A stretch of 64,000 nucleotides of DNA, taken from NCBI RefSeq assembly GCF_001650735.1, contig NZ_LXVY01000034.1, positions 186,001 through 250,000 on the forward strand, given 5' to 3'. Positions 1 through 8,267 of the stretch are shown here, piece by piece. This DNA comes from Sphingomonas sp. TDK1. Its GTDB lineage: Bacteria > Pseudomonadota > Alphaproteobacteria > Sphingomonadales > Sphingomonadaceae. The translations under genes and the position numbers were made by a program. The notes below the pieces were generated by a model that made no database searches, had not been told where the DNA came from, and saw only the letters and a program-made list of their open reading frames with translations. How positions within the stretch are numbered: the first letter of the stretch is position 1; each line of letters starts with the position of its first letter.

Positions 1-345
1 GCGGGCCTCTGCTTGATCGGTTTCGCTCCTGATTGGAAGTGGATGAGCGCGGGGGTGATGATCCAGCAGACCGGGGCTGGAATGATGATCCTGGCGCTGG
101 TCGCATGGGCGCAGCGCGAGCTTCCGGTCCAACATCGCGGGTGCGGCATGGGCATCTGGACCGGCTGCTTCTTTCTCGGGCAGTTCCTGAGCCCGCCGCT
201 CGTCACGTTGGCGCAGACCGCCACCGGCAGCATGCAGGGCACCTTTGCCGTCGCCGGCATCATGGCCTTTGCGGGGATGCTGATCGCGCTCGGGTCGCTA
301 CTGCTGCGCGGAAACTCGGCAAAGGGACCTGTCGTCGCGACCTAG
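1..345 (+). CDS. MFS transporter, C-terminal fragment
   Basis: The reading frame is open from base 1, so the gene begins outside the window and only its last 114 residues are seen. They contain three hydrophobic stretches (around residues 15-35, 50-75 and 80-100) separated by short basic or polar loops, typical of the last helices of a major facilitator superfamily permease. Substrate cannot be read from this part. It points toward the GntR gene at 409-1080, which is on the other strand, and lies upstream of the monooxygenase/GH39/TonB-receptor set, so it may move the same compound across the inner membrane. That link is inferred from position only. Confidence 0.65.
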   Translation, partial: AGLCLIGFAPDWKWMSAGVMIQQTGAGMMILALVAWAQRELPVQHRGCGMGIWTGCFFLGQFLSPPLVTLAQTATGSMQGTFAVAGIMAFAGMLIALGSLLLRGNSAKGPVVAT

Positions 346-408
346 CGCTGGGGCTCGCAAACGCCTCAGGATGCAGGCGGCAAGGCGGATGCTTCGTCAG
401 GCCCAAGC

Positions 409-1080
409 CTAGCTGCCCTGCGTGTAGTCGAATCCCTTCTCGATGATGATCTCCGCGATTTTCGCGCGGCTTATCCTGATGAACTCGCTCGTGTCGTCGA
501 CCGACGGAATGGCGGCGTCGAACCGCGTTGCGAGTTCGAAGATGCTACGGACATCCTCGCCGTGATTGCTGATGGAGTGGAAGATCCGGTCCATTTCTGC
601 AGACAGGTTCCGGTAGATCGCGCCGAGGTACGGATTACGCGTAGCCTCCACGAGCAGATCGAACCGTTGCCGCGAGAGTTGAATCCAGTGCTCGGGATTG
701 AGCTTCGTCTTTCTGATCGCCCGCAAATGCTCGCGCTGGATGGCGTCCAGAGAGGCGCTTTGCTCGGGCGTGATTCGCTCCTGTGCCAGCTGCATGATCA
801 ACGGCGACACGGCGCTCCATGCCGTGAAGAAGTCATCCACGGACTTCAACGTAAGCCCAGCCACGCGGTAGCCGCGGCGGGGGATCGTTTCGACGAGACC
901 ATCATGGTTCAGGCGGTCCAAGGCCTCCCGCACCGGCATCGCCCCGAAGCCAATGTCCTTTGATATCTCTCGCTCGGTAAACCGCATGCGGGGTGGCATT
1001 TTGAGGGACACGATCCGCTGCCGCAGAACCGCATAGGCCTGGTCCGCCAGCGTCTGTTTTCGTCCCTCGGCCTCTGCCAT
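409..1080 (-). CDS. GntR-family transcriptional regulator (FCD domain)
   Basis: This 223-residue protein has an N-terminal winged helix (about residues 8-75, with the GntR pattern MPVREALDRLNHDGLVE and a following basic wing) and a C-terminal all-helical FCD-like domain. The FCD hallmark FDLLVEATRNPYL is present, but the usual metal-binding His of this helix is Asp, so metal binding is uncertain. Such regulators usually release DNA when a small carboxylate or aromatic ligand binds. The ATG at 1080 is chosen because a perfect AGGAGG (1087-1092) lies six bases upstream; the frame stays open far beyond it but only as antisense of the next gene. It is divergent from the monooxygenase operon and is its likely regulator. 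Confidence 0.85.
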   Translation of the reverse strand: MAEAEGRKQTLADQAYAVLRQRIVSLKMPPRMRFTEREISKDIGFGAMPVREALDRLNHDGLVETIPRRGYRVAGLTLKSVDDFFTAWSAVSPLIMQLAQERITPEQSASLDAIQREHLRAIRKTKLNPEHWIQLSRQRFDLLVEATRNPYLGAIYRNLSAEMDRIFHSISNHGEDVRSIFELATRFDAAIPSVDDTSEFIRISRAKIAEIIIEKGFDYTQGS

Positions 1081-1251
1081 CCAGCACCTCCTGCTCGGCA
1101 CCGTGCCGAGGGCGAACCATGCCCCCGTCCAGCAGCACTGGCAAGATTGGAACCCTTGACCTAAATTTGCGCGCATGCCATCGTAATATATCACCAGCGC
1201 AGTGCGGCCGGCGATTGCCTTACGCACGCGGAAATTTTGGGAGAGGTCGAA

Positions 1252-2415
1252 TTGGCGAGGCCTGACAGGATTCTCATTGTCGGCGCGGGCATTGGCGGCC
1301 TGTGCACAGCGGTAGCGCTTGCGCAGATCGGCGCGGAAGTCGACGTCATCGATATCAAGCCGGACAACGCGGTGGCTGGCGTGGGATGGGGGCTGCGGAC
1401 CAACGGCCTTCGTGCGCTGCGCGAGATCGGCCTTCTCGAACCGACGCTGTCGATCGGGTTTCCAACGCCGCCACTTTCCTATTTCGACAGGAACGGCCAC
1501 CATGTCGTCGACATCCCGTACGGGCGCCAGCTCGACGGCATGCCCAACAACGTCCAGCTCCCCCGCCTGGGCTTCCTGGAGATGGCCAGCGCTCGCGCCC
1601 TGGAGGCCGGCTGCTCGATCAGGATGTCGACGACGGCAACCGACATCCAAGAGGATGCCGACGGCGTGACGGTGGAGTTGAGCGACGGATCGTCGCACCG
1701 ATATGATCTGGTGATCGGCTTTGACGGCATCAACTCGAGTATTCGCCGTTACCTGTTCGGCGAGACCTACGTCCCCATTCGCAGCGGCGGCGTCGCCTGG
1801 CGTGCGCCGGTACGCGCTCCGGACTCGCTGAAGGGCGCCATATTCTGCCATGGCTTTGGCGGCAAAGTGGGCTTCGTACCGCTGGCCGGCGGCATGATGT
1901 ACGTGATCGTCACCCATTACGAGTCAGGCCGCCCGCGTCACGACCCCGCTGCCTTCCCGCAAATCATGCATCAGAGCGCGCGGGAGATGATGGGAGACTC
2001 CGCATTCATGGCGGCGGAAATCGACTCGCTGCGCGCCGCCACCAACGTTGCGTACACGCCGCTCGATACGGTCCTGGTTCCCTATCCGTGGCACCGGGGG
2101 CGGGTCATGATCATGGGCGACGCCGCCCACGCCATGACGCCCTATCTCGGATCGGGCGCGGCGATGGCCATTGAAGACGGCGTGGTCTTTGCCAAGCTCC
2201 TGCGTTCGGACGACACGCTCTACGACGTACAAACCAAGTTCATGGCAAGACGGTACCCGCGCGTGAAAGCCATCTGGGACCAGTCGCTGAAGATGATGCA
2301 CGAGGAATTCGATTCCGCGACACCCGAGGCGCTCGATCGACGCCTCGCATATCTCGTGCACGAGGAGCCGAAAGTCCTCGATTACATTCACCGCATTCTG
2401 GAAAGTGAATATTGA
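1252..2415 (+). CDS. FAD-dependent aromatic-ring monooxygenase (UbiH/PHBH type)
   Basis: This 387-residue class A flavoprotein monooxygenase would hydroxylate a small, probably aromatic, substrate using NAD(P)H and oxygen in the cytoplasm. The three family fingerprints are present: GAGIGG for ADP binding at residues 11-16, the DG motif (FDGINSS) near residue 157, and the GD motif (MGDAAHAMTP) at 288-297. The TTG at 1252 is preferred because GGGAGAGG (1239-1246) sits five bases before it; an in-frame TTG at 1237 would place this site inside the gene. The stop overlaps the start of the GH39-like gene by one base (TGATG), so the two are translationally coupled. Substrate is unknown. Confidence 0.85.
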   Translation: MARPDRILIVGAGIGGLCTAVALAQIGAEVDVIDIKPDNAVAGVGWGLRTNGLRALREIGLLEPTLSIGFPTPPLSYFDRNGHHVVDIPYGRQLDGMPNNVQLPRLGFLEMASARALEAGCSIRMSTTATDIQEDADGVTVELSDGSSHRYDLVIGFDGINSSIRRYLFGETYVPIRSGGVAWRAPVRAPDSLKGAIFCHGFGGKVGFVPLAGGMMYVIVTHYESGRPRHDPAAFPQIMHQSAREMMGDSAFMAAEIDSLRAATNVAYTPLDTVLVPYPWHRGRVMIMGDAAHAMTPYLGSGAAMAIEDGVVFAKLLRSDDTLYDVQTKFMARRYPRVKAIWDQSLKMMHEEFDSATPEALDRRLAYLVHEEPKVLDYIHRILESEY

Positions 2416-3869
2416 TGAACACGAACCGTATCGCGAAGGTGTCGATCCATGCGGGCGTTTCGATCGGCGACATGCGCAAGCTGCACGGAACATCGGGCAT
2501 TCCCGGCCCTGCGGCCGGAACGGACGGCGTTCCCGACATCCTGAACGTGTGGAAGGCTGCGCACGTAACGCTCGTTCGGTCGTATGATTGGGTTTCGAGG
2601 CTGGACACCGTCGACAACCCGAGAAGCCTGTTTCCCGACTGGTCGGCGGATCCCAGTGATCCAGCCAATTACAATTTCGACGCGACCGATTCCTGGGTGC
2701 GGCAGGTCCGTTCGATCGGGGCGGATATCCTCTTCACGATCGCCAGCGAGATCCCGTCGAACAAGCAACCGATCGGGGACTTGGCGAAGTATGAGCAAGT
2801 CGTAGAAAATATCGTCCGCCACTATGTATGCGGATGGGGCAACGGCTTTACGGGGGCTGTGACGCACTGGGAATTCGGGGATCAGCCGGACTTCGGGACG
2901 CTGCACTTCTCCGGCACGCCGGATCAATTCTACGCGATGTACGCGGCCGCCGCGCGCGCCGTGAAGCGTGTCGACGCCGGCCTGAAGTTCGGCGGCCCCT
3001 GTGTCGCCTTTCCGCTGAACGAAGGTCCGTTCCGCGAAGGTTTTCTCGGCTTCATCAAAGACAAGTCGCTGCCTTTGGATTTCCTGTCCTGGATGTGGTA
3101 CGCCGACAATTCCCGCGACCCACTAGATTTTCGAACGATTGCAGCAGACGTTCGCGCGATCCTCGACAAGCACGGCTTCGGGGATACGCAGCTCCTGCTC
3201 TCCTACTGGAGCATGACCGGCATCCCGACGGCCAAGTTCGAGGATTCCAAAAATGCAGCGTTCATCGCAGCAGCAGCCGTCTACTTGCAGGACTCTGAGG
3301 TCGACCAGGCGATCTTCTTCCGCGCCGATACTGGCACCGACTTTCACTACAATTTCAGGGATCCCGCCGGAATTTTCGAGGCCGACGGCAGCGAGAATGC
3401 GAGAACGAGCGCATTCCGCCTGGTAGGACAGACGCTGGCCGCGACGGAGCGCCTCCCCAGCACGGGTGGCGATGAGAACGGATTTGCCGTGCTGGCCGGC
3501 CGCACCGCAAATGGGGACGTCATTCGCGTGCTGATCGCCAATTATGCGATCCCCGATCCGTACTTGATCGCCCGAGAGCGCGACGTGTTCGAATTCCAGG
3601 TGCCGATCGGCACCGAACGGGTGAACATGTCGTTGAATGTTCCTTCCAGGCGCGTGCACGCCGGAAGTGCCGGCTATACCGGCTATACGCTCGACATCAC
3701 CGACCTGCCCTGGGGCCAGGGCCGCCACAAAGTGGTTCGGTACCGGGCAGATGCGGATCACTTCGGCGACATCCTCGACTCGCAGGAAGGCGAAGGCGGT
3801 TCGATTACCATCCAAGGCACGCTGGCGGCACCGGGCGTGGAACTGATCGAAATCACTCGATCCTCATAA
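2415..3869 (+). CDS. GH39-fold protein lacking both catalytic glutamates
   Basis: The 484 residues follow the glycoside hydrolase family 39 plan (beta-xylosidase / alpha-L-iduronidase clan): a TIM barrel to about residue 340, then a beta-rich C-terminal region. Family landmarks are recognisable: the helix after the acid/base strand (FYAMYAAAARAVKRVDAGLK, then GGP) and the DSKNAAFIA helix after the nucleophile strand. At the acid/base site the usual WNEPD reads GDQPD (Gln157), and at the nucleophile site the usual TEYN/TEWN reads SYWS (Tyr264). No signal peptide is seen, so it is probably cytoplasmic. It may be a carbohydrate-binding pseudoenzyme or use other chemistry. Alignment is from memory of the family. 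Confidence 0.7.
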   Translation: MNTNRIAKVSIHAGVSIGDMRKLHGTSGIPGPAAGTDGVPDILNVWKAAHVTLVRSYDWVSRLDTVDNPRSLFPDWSADPSDPANYNFDATDSWVRQVRSIGADILFTIASEIPSNKQPIGDLAKYEQVVENIVRHYVCGWGNGFTGAVTHWEFGDQPDFGTLHFSGTPDQFYAMYAAAARAVKRVDAGLKFGGPCVAFPLNEGPFREGFLGFIKDKSLPLDFLSWMWYADNSRDPLDFRTIAADVRAILDKHGFGDTQLLLSYWSMTGIPTAKFEDSKNAAFIAAAAVYLQDSEVDQAIFFRADTGTDFHYNFRDPAGIFEADGSENARTSAFRLVGQTLAATERLPSTGGDENGFAVLAGRTANGDVIRVLIANYAIPDPYLIARERDVFEFQVPIGTERVNMSLNVPSRRVHAGSAGYTGYTLDITDLPWGQGRHKVVRYRADADHFGDILDSQEGEGGSITIQGTLAAPGVELIEITRSS

Positions 3870-3954
3870 TCAAATAACGACCAATTCCAGACGATTGCCC
3901 GTTCCTTAAAAATAGATCGCCGAAATCGAGCGACGATATAGGGAGGATGTACTG

Positions 3955-6384
3955 ATGAGGCGCCGTATACTATTGCTCTCCGGCACCGCAGCCGCATTTA
4001 TTGGCATCAGCGCGGCGTCAGCCCAAACCACCGCTTCGCCGGGCTCGACGGCCTCGGACGGCACCACCGCAAACGCCGCTGCGGCAGCCAACGGTCCAGC
4101 CGTCGCGAACACGGTGGATCCCGCAGGCCAGTCCGCGAACAGCGGCGGGCTTCAGGAAATTATCGTCACCGCCCAGAAAACCGCGTCCAGCGTCCAGAAG
4201 ACGCCCATCGCGCTCCGCGTCGTCAGTGGCGACGATCTTCGGACGTCCAACATCACCGATGTCAACGGGTTGCAGCGGCTGGCGCCCGATCTCGGCGTGA
4301 CGACGGACACGATCTACACGAAACTGTCCTTGCGGGGTGTTACTGCGGAGTCGATCGCGGAGGGCGCCGATGCGGCGCTGACGGTCAACATCGATGGCGA
4401 ATATATCAATCGGCCGGCGGCGCTGAATGCGAGCTTTTTCGATCTTGATCGCATCGAGGTTCTGAAGGGACCACAGGGAACGCTCTACGGCCGCAATTCC
4501 ACCGCGGGCGCCATCAACATCATCACCAAGAAACCGGAAGACAGGTTCGACGGGTATGTGAGCGCCGGATACGGCAACTACAACGCGTGGAATGTCGAGG
4601 GCGCGGTCAACCTGCCGATCGCTGACGGCCTCGCGTTCCGCGTAGCCGGGATACACACGCAACATGATGGCTATCGCAACAACAGCGTCGACGGCGGGAC
4701 CACCGGCAGAAACGACGGCAACAGGACCGATGCCGGCAGGGCCACGCTCGCCTATACCGGGAGCACGCTAAGCGGCTTCCTTCAGGGCGAATATGTCCGT
4801 TCGCGATCCTCTGCCTTCGCGCAATATGGCGTTCCGATCACCACCACCACGCCGGGCGTCGTTCAAGTACCCACCGTCGGCGGCGGGAGCGATTTCATCC
4901 CGCGCAACAGTTCGTTCAAGCTGCCAAAGCATGATTTCCCGCTTGTCACGGACGGCTTCACCAACATCGAAAATATCAGCTTTCGCGGCAGCCTGCGCTA
5001 CACCATCAGCGACGGTTTGGAATTGTCGTATGTCGGCGGCTATCTGATCAACAAGACAGGCACCTATGTCCCGCTGAGTGGAACGCCGAACTATCTGCAG
5101 TTCGTGTCGAACCAGCCGAATGCGGACTCCAGGGATTGGAGCAACGAACTCCGCCTGAGCTACCACGGCCCACGCGGCTTGTTCGTGCAGGGCGGCGCCT
5201 TTTATTTCCATGAAAAGCAGGTGGTCACGCAGAGCATTCAAATCTTGAACCCGCCCTTCGGCCCTCCGGGCTCCGAGTACGCATACGTCAACATTTTCTA
5301 TCGGCCGTTCGTCAATCTCGATTCCACGGGTCTGTTCCTGCAGGGCGACATCCCGATCGTGGATACGTTGAAACTCACAGGTGGCGTGCGATGGTCCCGC
5401 GACGAGAAGCACGCGCTCTACGTGAATTCCGGCCTTGGGTTCGTAAATGCTCGCTTTGGACTCACCTTCCCGAGTGCCACGGACATTCTCGCCGTGACCG
5501 GCCGGCCCGGCCGCTGCAAGGAAGCCGATAGCGGCAACTACCAGTCGCTCGACCAGTGTTACAACCATAGCGAGGTCAACTGGCTGGCGGGCGCCGAGTG
5601 GACGCCGGGCGCGGGTCATTTGCTCTATGCCAAGGTTTCGACGGGCTATCGCTCGGGCGGCTTCGACAATCTCACCAACGTCGTCGTCAATGGCCAAACG
5701 GTCGGCACGTTCCAACCCGAGAAGATCACGTCGTACGAGATCGGCACGAAAAATCGCTTCCTGCACAACACGGTCGAGTTCAACGTCTCGGCATTCCATT
5801 ATGACTATACCGATCTTCAGATCGACAACTTCATCAACACCACGGTCGGGCACGCGACCGTCAACGCCGGAAGGGCGCGTTTCAACGGTGTCGACACGGA
5901 TTTTTCGGCAGCGTTGACGCCCAACGACCAGTTCCGCGTCACGTTTAATTATCTGGACGCCAAATTCACGAAGTTCAACGCCTTCGCGACCGGCGTGAAC
6001 GGAGGAACGGCGGTTCTTGATCTCAAGGGCAATCGGCCGCCACAGGCGCCCAAGGTCACGATTGCGGTTGGATACGACCACACATTCGATCTAGGCATGG
6101 CAGGAAGCCTTCGTGCCGGCGCCTATACCCGCTTCAAGTCGGACTACCACCTGACGTCGTATAACTATGCGGCCGATCTTCAAGAGGCCTATACGCAAAC
6201 GGATCTGTCAATAACCTGGATGGACTCCAGCCGAAAATACAGCGTTCAAGCTTTTGTACGCAACGTCGAAAATTATGTGCCGATCACGTTCGCGCAATTT
6301 ACGGCGGGGCCGCCCATCAACCTGTACAATTATGCGTTCGGTTCGCCGCGGACATTGGGCGTGAACCTCTCGGCCAAGTTCTAA
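3955..6384 (+). CDS. TonB-dependent receptor (island cluster)
   Basis: This 809-residue outer-membrane receptor has a signal peptide (about residues 1-23, cut near ASAQ), an N-terminal Ala/Thr/Gly-rich linker, a plug domain starting at EIIVTAQKTASSVQKTPIA (about 67 onward, including RIEVLKGPQGTLYGRNSTAG), and a 22-strand barrel ending in the hydrophobic-aromatic pattern LGVNLSAKF. Such receptors pull large or scarce substrates across the outer membrane with TonB-ExbBD energy. A GGGAGG site precedes the ATG. It follows the GH39-like gene by 85 bases in the same direction and probably belongs to the same unit. The barrel resembles the pesticin/FyuA-type receptors common in sphingomonads, which gives no reliable substrate. 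Confidence 0.92.
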   Translation: MRRRILLLSGTAAAFIGISAASAQTTASPGSTASDGTTANAAAAANGPAVANTVDPAGQSANSGGLQEIIVTAQKTASSVQKTPIALRVVSGDDLRTSNITDVNGLQRLAPDLGVTTDTIYTKLSLRGVTAESIAEGADAALTVNIDGEYINRPAALNASFFDLDRIEVLKGPQGTLYGRNSTAGAINIITKKPEDRFDGYVSAGYGNYNAWNVEGAVNLPIADGLAFRVAGIHTQHDGYRNNSVDGGTTGRNDGNRTDAGRATLAYTGSTLSGFLQGEYVRSRSSAFAQYGVPITTTTPGVVQVPTVGGGSDFIPRNSSFKLPKHDFPLVTDGFTNIENISFRGSLRYTISDGLELSYVGGYLINKTGTYVPLSGTPNYLQFVSNQPNADSRDWSNELRLSYHGPRGLFVQGGAFYFHEKQVVTQSIQILNPPFGPPGSEYAYVNIFYRPFVNLDSTGLFLQGDIPIVDTLKLTGGVRWSRDEKHALYVNSGLGFVNARFGLTFPSATDILAVTGRPGRCKEADSGNYQSLDQCYNHSEVNWLAGAEWTPGAGHLLYAKVSTGYRSGGFDNLTNVVVNGQTVGTFQPEKITSYEIGTKNRFLHNTVEFNVSAFHYDYTDLQIDNFINTTVGHATVNAGRARFNGVDTDFSAALTPNDQFRVTFNYLDAKFTKFNAFATGVNGGTAVLDLKGNRPPQAPKVTIAVGYDHTFDLGMAGSLRAGAYTRFKSDYHLTSYNYAADLQEAYTQTDLSITWMDSSRKYSVQAFVRNVENYVPITFAQFTAGPPINLYNYAFGSPRTLGVNLSAKF

Positions 6385-6738
6385 GTGATAGGTTGTTGAG
6401 CGCGGCGGTGATCGAAGCGCGGCCGTCCTGCTTGTACGCGGTTCAGGTGCGCGATGCCGTCCGTCCTTGCTGGGGACCGTCCGGACCTTTTCCGCGATCC
6501 GATCCTTGCGGGATACGTTGTGGAGATCGAGGCGGAGGCGGGGACTTTGCGCGTCGGTTGTGGGCGCGGGCAGCCAGGGTGGATCACGATTTCAGCGCGC
6601 GGCCTTCGATGGCGAATAGGACTTCTATGGCCGCTTTCGGTCTGGGCGGTCGTTCCCAGCCAGCATAGGAACGGCCTAAGTTGGTCGACTGCGGCCTCCG
6701 CGTGCTGCTGATCGGCAGTGGCGGCGTTTCCCATCCGA
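6385..6738. other. Intergenic gap without a supported gene
   Basis: These 354 bases separate the convergent TonB receptor and integrase genes. Open frames exist on both strands but have low-complexity, arginine- and proline-rich translations and no ribosome binding sites. I looked for a second copy of the tRNA-Glu 3' end that would mark the other attachment site and saw none here. Confidence 0.5.
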
Positions 6739-7974
6739 CTAACCTCGATTCTCAGCCGCTTGTCCGAACTTTCCGTTCAACACCTTCGCACCGTCGCGCA
6801 GGAAATCCAGGTGGTCGGACCAGTGCTGCATCATGCGCACGCGTTCGTCCCAATACTCGCCTCGGGTGTAGGCGCGGCGGACGGCATTGTTGTCGCAGTG
6901 CGCGAGCTGTCGTTCGACGGCGTCGGGGTGCCATAGACCCATTTCGTTGAGCAGCGTGGCCGCCATCGCGCGGAAGCCGTGGCCGGTCATTTCGTCCTGC
7001 GCATATCCCATCCGACGGAGTGCCGCATTGATCGTGTTCTCCGACATCGGCTTTCGGACGGAGCGGAGGGATGGGAAGAGATAGCTGCTGTAGTCTGCGT
7101 CGTGCTCGATCGAGGCAAGGATCGCGAGCGCCTGGCGGGAGAGGGGGATCGCATGGGCTCGCCGCATCTTCGTCTTGTGCGGCGGAATGGTCCAGATCGC
7201 CCGTTCCAGATCGAAGTCCTGCCATTCTGCGAAACGTAGCTCGCCAGGGCGGACGAAGACGTGTGGCAGGAGCCGCAGCGCCGCGAGGGTGTTCGGCTGC
7301 CCCTGGAAGCCCTCTATGGCCCTCAGGAGCCCTCCTGCGGCCTTTGGCGTGGTAACTGCGGCGCGATGTGCTGGCTTGGGCGCGATCAGTGCGCCGCGAA
7401 GGTCGGCGGCGACGTCACGCTCGGCGCGGGCGGTCGCAATCGCGTAGCGAAATACCTGCGAACAGGTGCTGCGGAGCCGCTTTGCCGTCTCGTAACGCGC
7501 GTTGCCTTCCATCTTCCGCAGCATCAGAAGCAGTTCCTGTGCGGATATCGCAGCGATCGGGCGCTTGCCGATCGACGCATTGATGAAACCGAGAAGCCAG
7601 CGGAGCTTCTTCATCGTGACCGGCGAGCGACCTTCCTTTTCGACCTTGGACAGCCATTCGTCCGCTACTGCTTCGAAGCTGTTGGAGGCAGCGACGGTCG
7701 CGGCTACCCGATCGAGCTTGATCCGCTCGGCGGGATCTTCGCCCCGGGCCAGCACCTTCCGCGCAGCATCACATTCGGCGCGTGCTTCTGCTAAGCCGGT
7801 GTCGGGCCAAACCCCGAAAGCGAGGGTCTTTTGCTTCCCATAACGCCGATAGTTCATCCGCCAATAGCGTCCGCCGGATGGAGTCACGAGCAGGTAGAGC
7901 CCGTCTCTATCGCTTAGCTTGTACGCCTTGCCGCGAATCTCTGCGGCTTTGATGGCAACCACGGACAGCGCCAT
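6739..7974 (-). CDS. P4-type tyrosine integrase
   Basis: This 411-residue site-specific recombinase inserts and excises an island at a tRNA gene. It has the N-terminal DUF4102 arm-binding domain (MALSVVAIKAAE...KAYKLSDRDGLYLLV, residues 1-90), a SAM-like core-binding domain (about 95-190), and a C-terminal catalytic domain. Active-site residues are Arg242 (VRPGEL), a Lys in HKTK near 267, His332 and Arg335 (HGFR), His359 and nucleophile Tyr369 (RRAYTRGEY). The set is complete, so the enzyme may be active. The ATG at 7974 is preferred over 8004 because GGGAGA lies about eight bases before it and family members start at this MAL. It reads away from the tRNA-Glu 3' end, the usual island arrangement. 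Confidence 0.93.
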   Translation of the reverse strand: MALSVVAIKAAEIRGKAYKLSDRDGLYLLVTPSGGRYWRMNYRRYGKQKTLAFGVWPDTGLAEARAECDAARKVLARGEDPAERIKLDRVAATVAASNSFEAVADEWLSKVEKEGRSPVTMKKLRWLLGFINASIGKRPIAAISAQELLLMLRKMEGNARYETAKRLRSTCSQVFRYAIATARAERDVAADLRGALIAPKPAHRAAVTTPKAAGGLLRAIEGFQGQPNTLAALRLLPHVFVRPGELRFAEWQDFDLERAIWTIPPHKTKMRRAHAIPLSRQALAILASIEHDADYSSYLFPSLRSVRKPMSENTINAALRRMGYAQDEMTGHGFRAMAATLLNEMGLWHPDAVERQLAHCDNNAVRRAYTRGEYWDERVRMMQHWSDHLDFLRDGAKVLNGKFGQAAENRG

Positions 7975-8004
7975 GATGGTATCTCCCGTCGAAGCGACCG
8001 GCAC

Positions 8005-8124
8005 ATGCCATCAAAAATACCATCAGCTTGCTGGTATGTAGTGGCATTTTGCCAGCTTGGATGAGAGACTTATACCACCAAAAAACCGCAGAAAACAGCC
8101 AGTTATGGCATGTTCTGGAATGCC
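8005..8124. repeat. Clustered TGCCA/TGGCA inverted repeats between integrase and tRNA-Glu
   Basis: Nested inverted repeats occur just upstream of the integrase: ATGCCA (8005-8010) with TGGCAT (8042-8047), and inside them ATACCA (8017-8022) with TGGTAT (8032-8037), all centred near 8026. Further copies are TTGCCA (8049-8054), TGGCAT (8106-8111) and ATGCC (8120-8124). Their clustering between the integrase and the tRNA 3' end is what arm-type integrase sites or an int operator would look like. This role is inferred. Confidence 0.45.
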
Positions 8125-8135
8125 TTGGGAAGGCA
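8121..8135 (-). terminator. Hairpin directly 3' of tRNA-Glu
   Basis: TGCCTT (8121-8126) and AAGGCA (8130-8135) form a six-pair stem with a three-base loop, beginning three bases after the encoded CCA of tRNA-Glu. No long T-run follows on the minus strand, so it could be a weak terminator, a processing signal or part of the attachment region. Confidence 0.35.
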
Positions 8136-8138
8136 AGT

Positions 8139-8213
8139 TGGTGACCCCTACGGGAATCGAACCCGTGTTTCAGCCGTGAAAGGGCCGCGTCCTAACCGCT
8201 AGACGAAGGGGCC
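8139..8213 (-). tRNA. tRNA-Glu (TTC anticodon), CCA encoded
   Basis: The minus strand folds as a standard cloverleaf: acceptor GGCCCCT pairs with AGGGGTC (one G-T pair), the anticodon loop is CTTTCAC with anticodon TTC, the T-loop is GGTTCGAATCC, and CCA is encoded at 8141-8139. Its 3' end faces the integrase, which makes it the likely integration target of the island to the left. The intact gene indicates that the element carries or restored the 3' part of the tRNA. Confidence 0.97.
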
Positions 8214-8267
8214 AACTGCTTGGCGTGGAGCGGCCGAATAGGGGGGGATTCGGTTGCCGTCAAGCAC

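Noticed and set aside
1081..1917. N-terminal extension of the GntR regulator to 502 residues
   Set aside because: The extension is antisense to the monooxygenase; an AGGAGG directly before 1080 fixes the start.
4768..6081. Minus-strand frame of 437 codons opposite the island TonB receptor
   Set aside because: No domain, no ribosome binding site, and the plus-strand receptor has a signal peptide, plug and barrel end.
6385..8138. Second copy of the tRNA-Glu 3' end as a nearby attachment site
   Set aside because: I read the stretch for GGTTCGAATCCCGT and its complement and found no match outside the tRNA itself.
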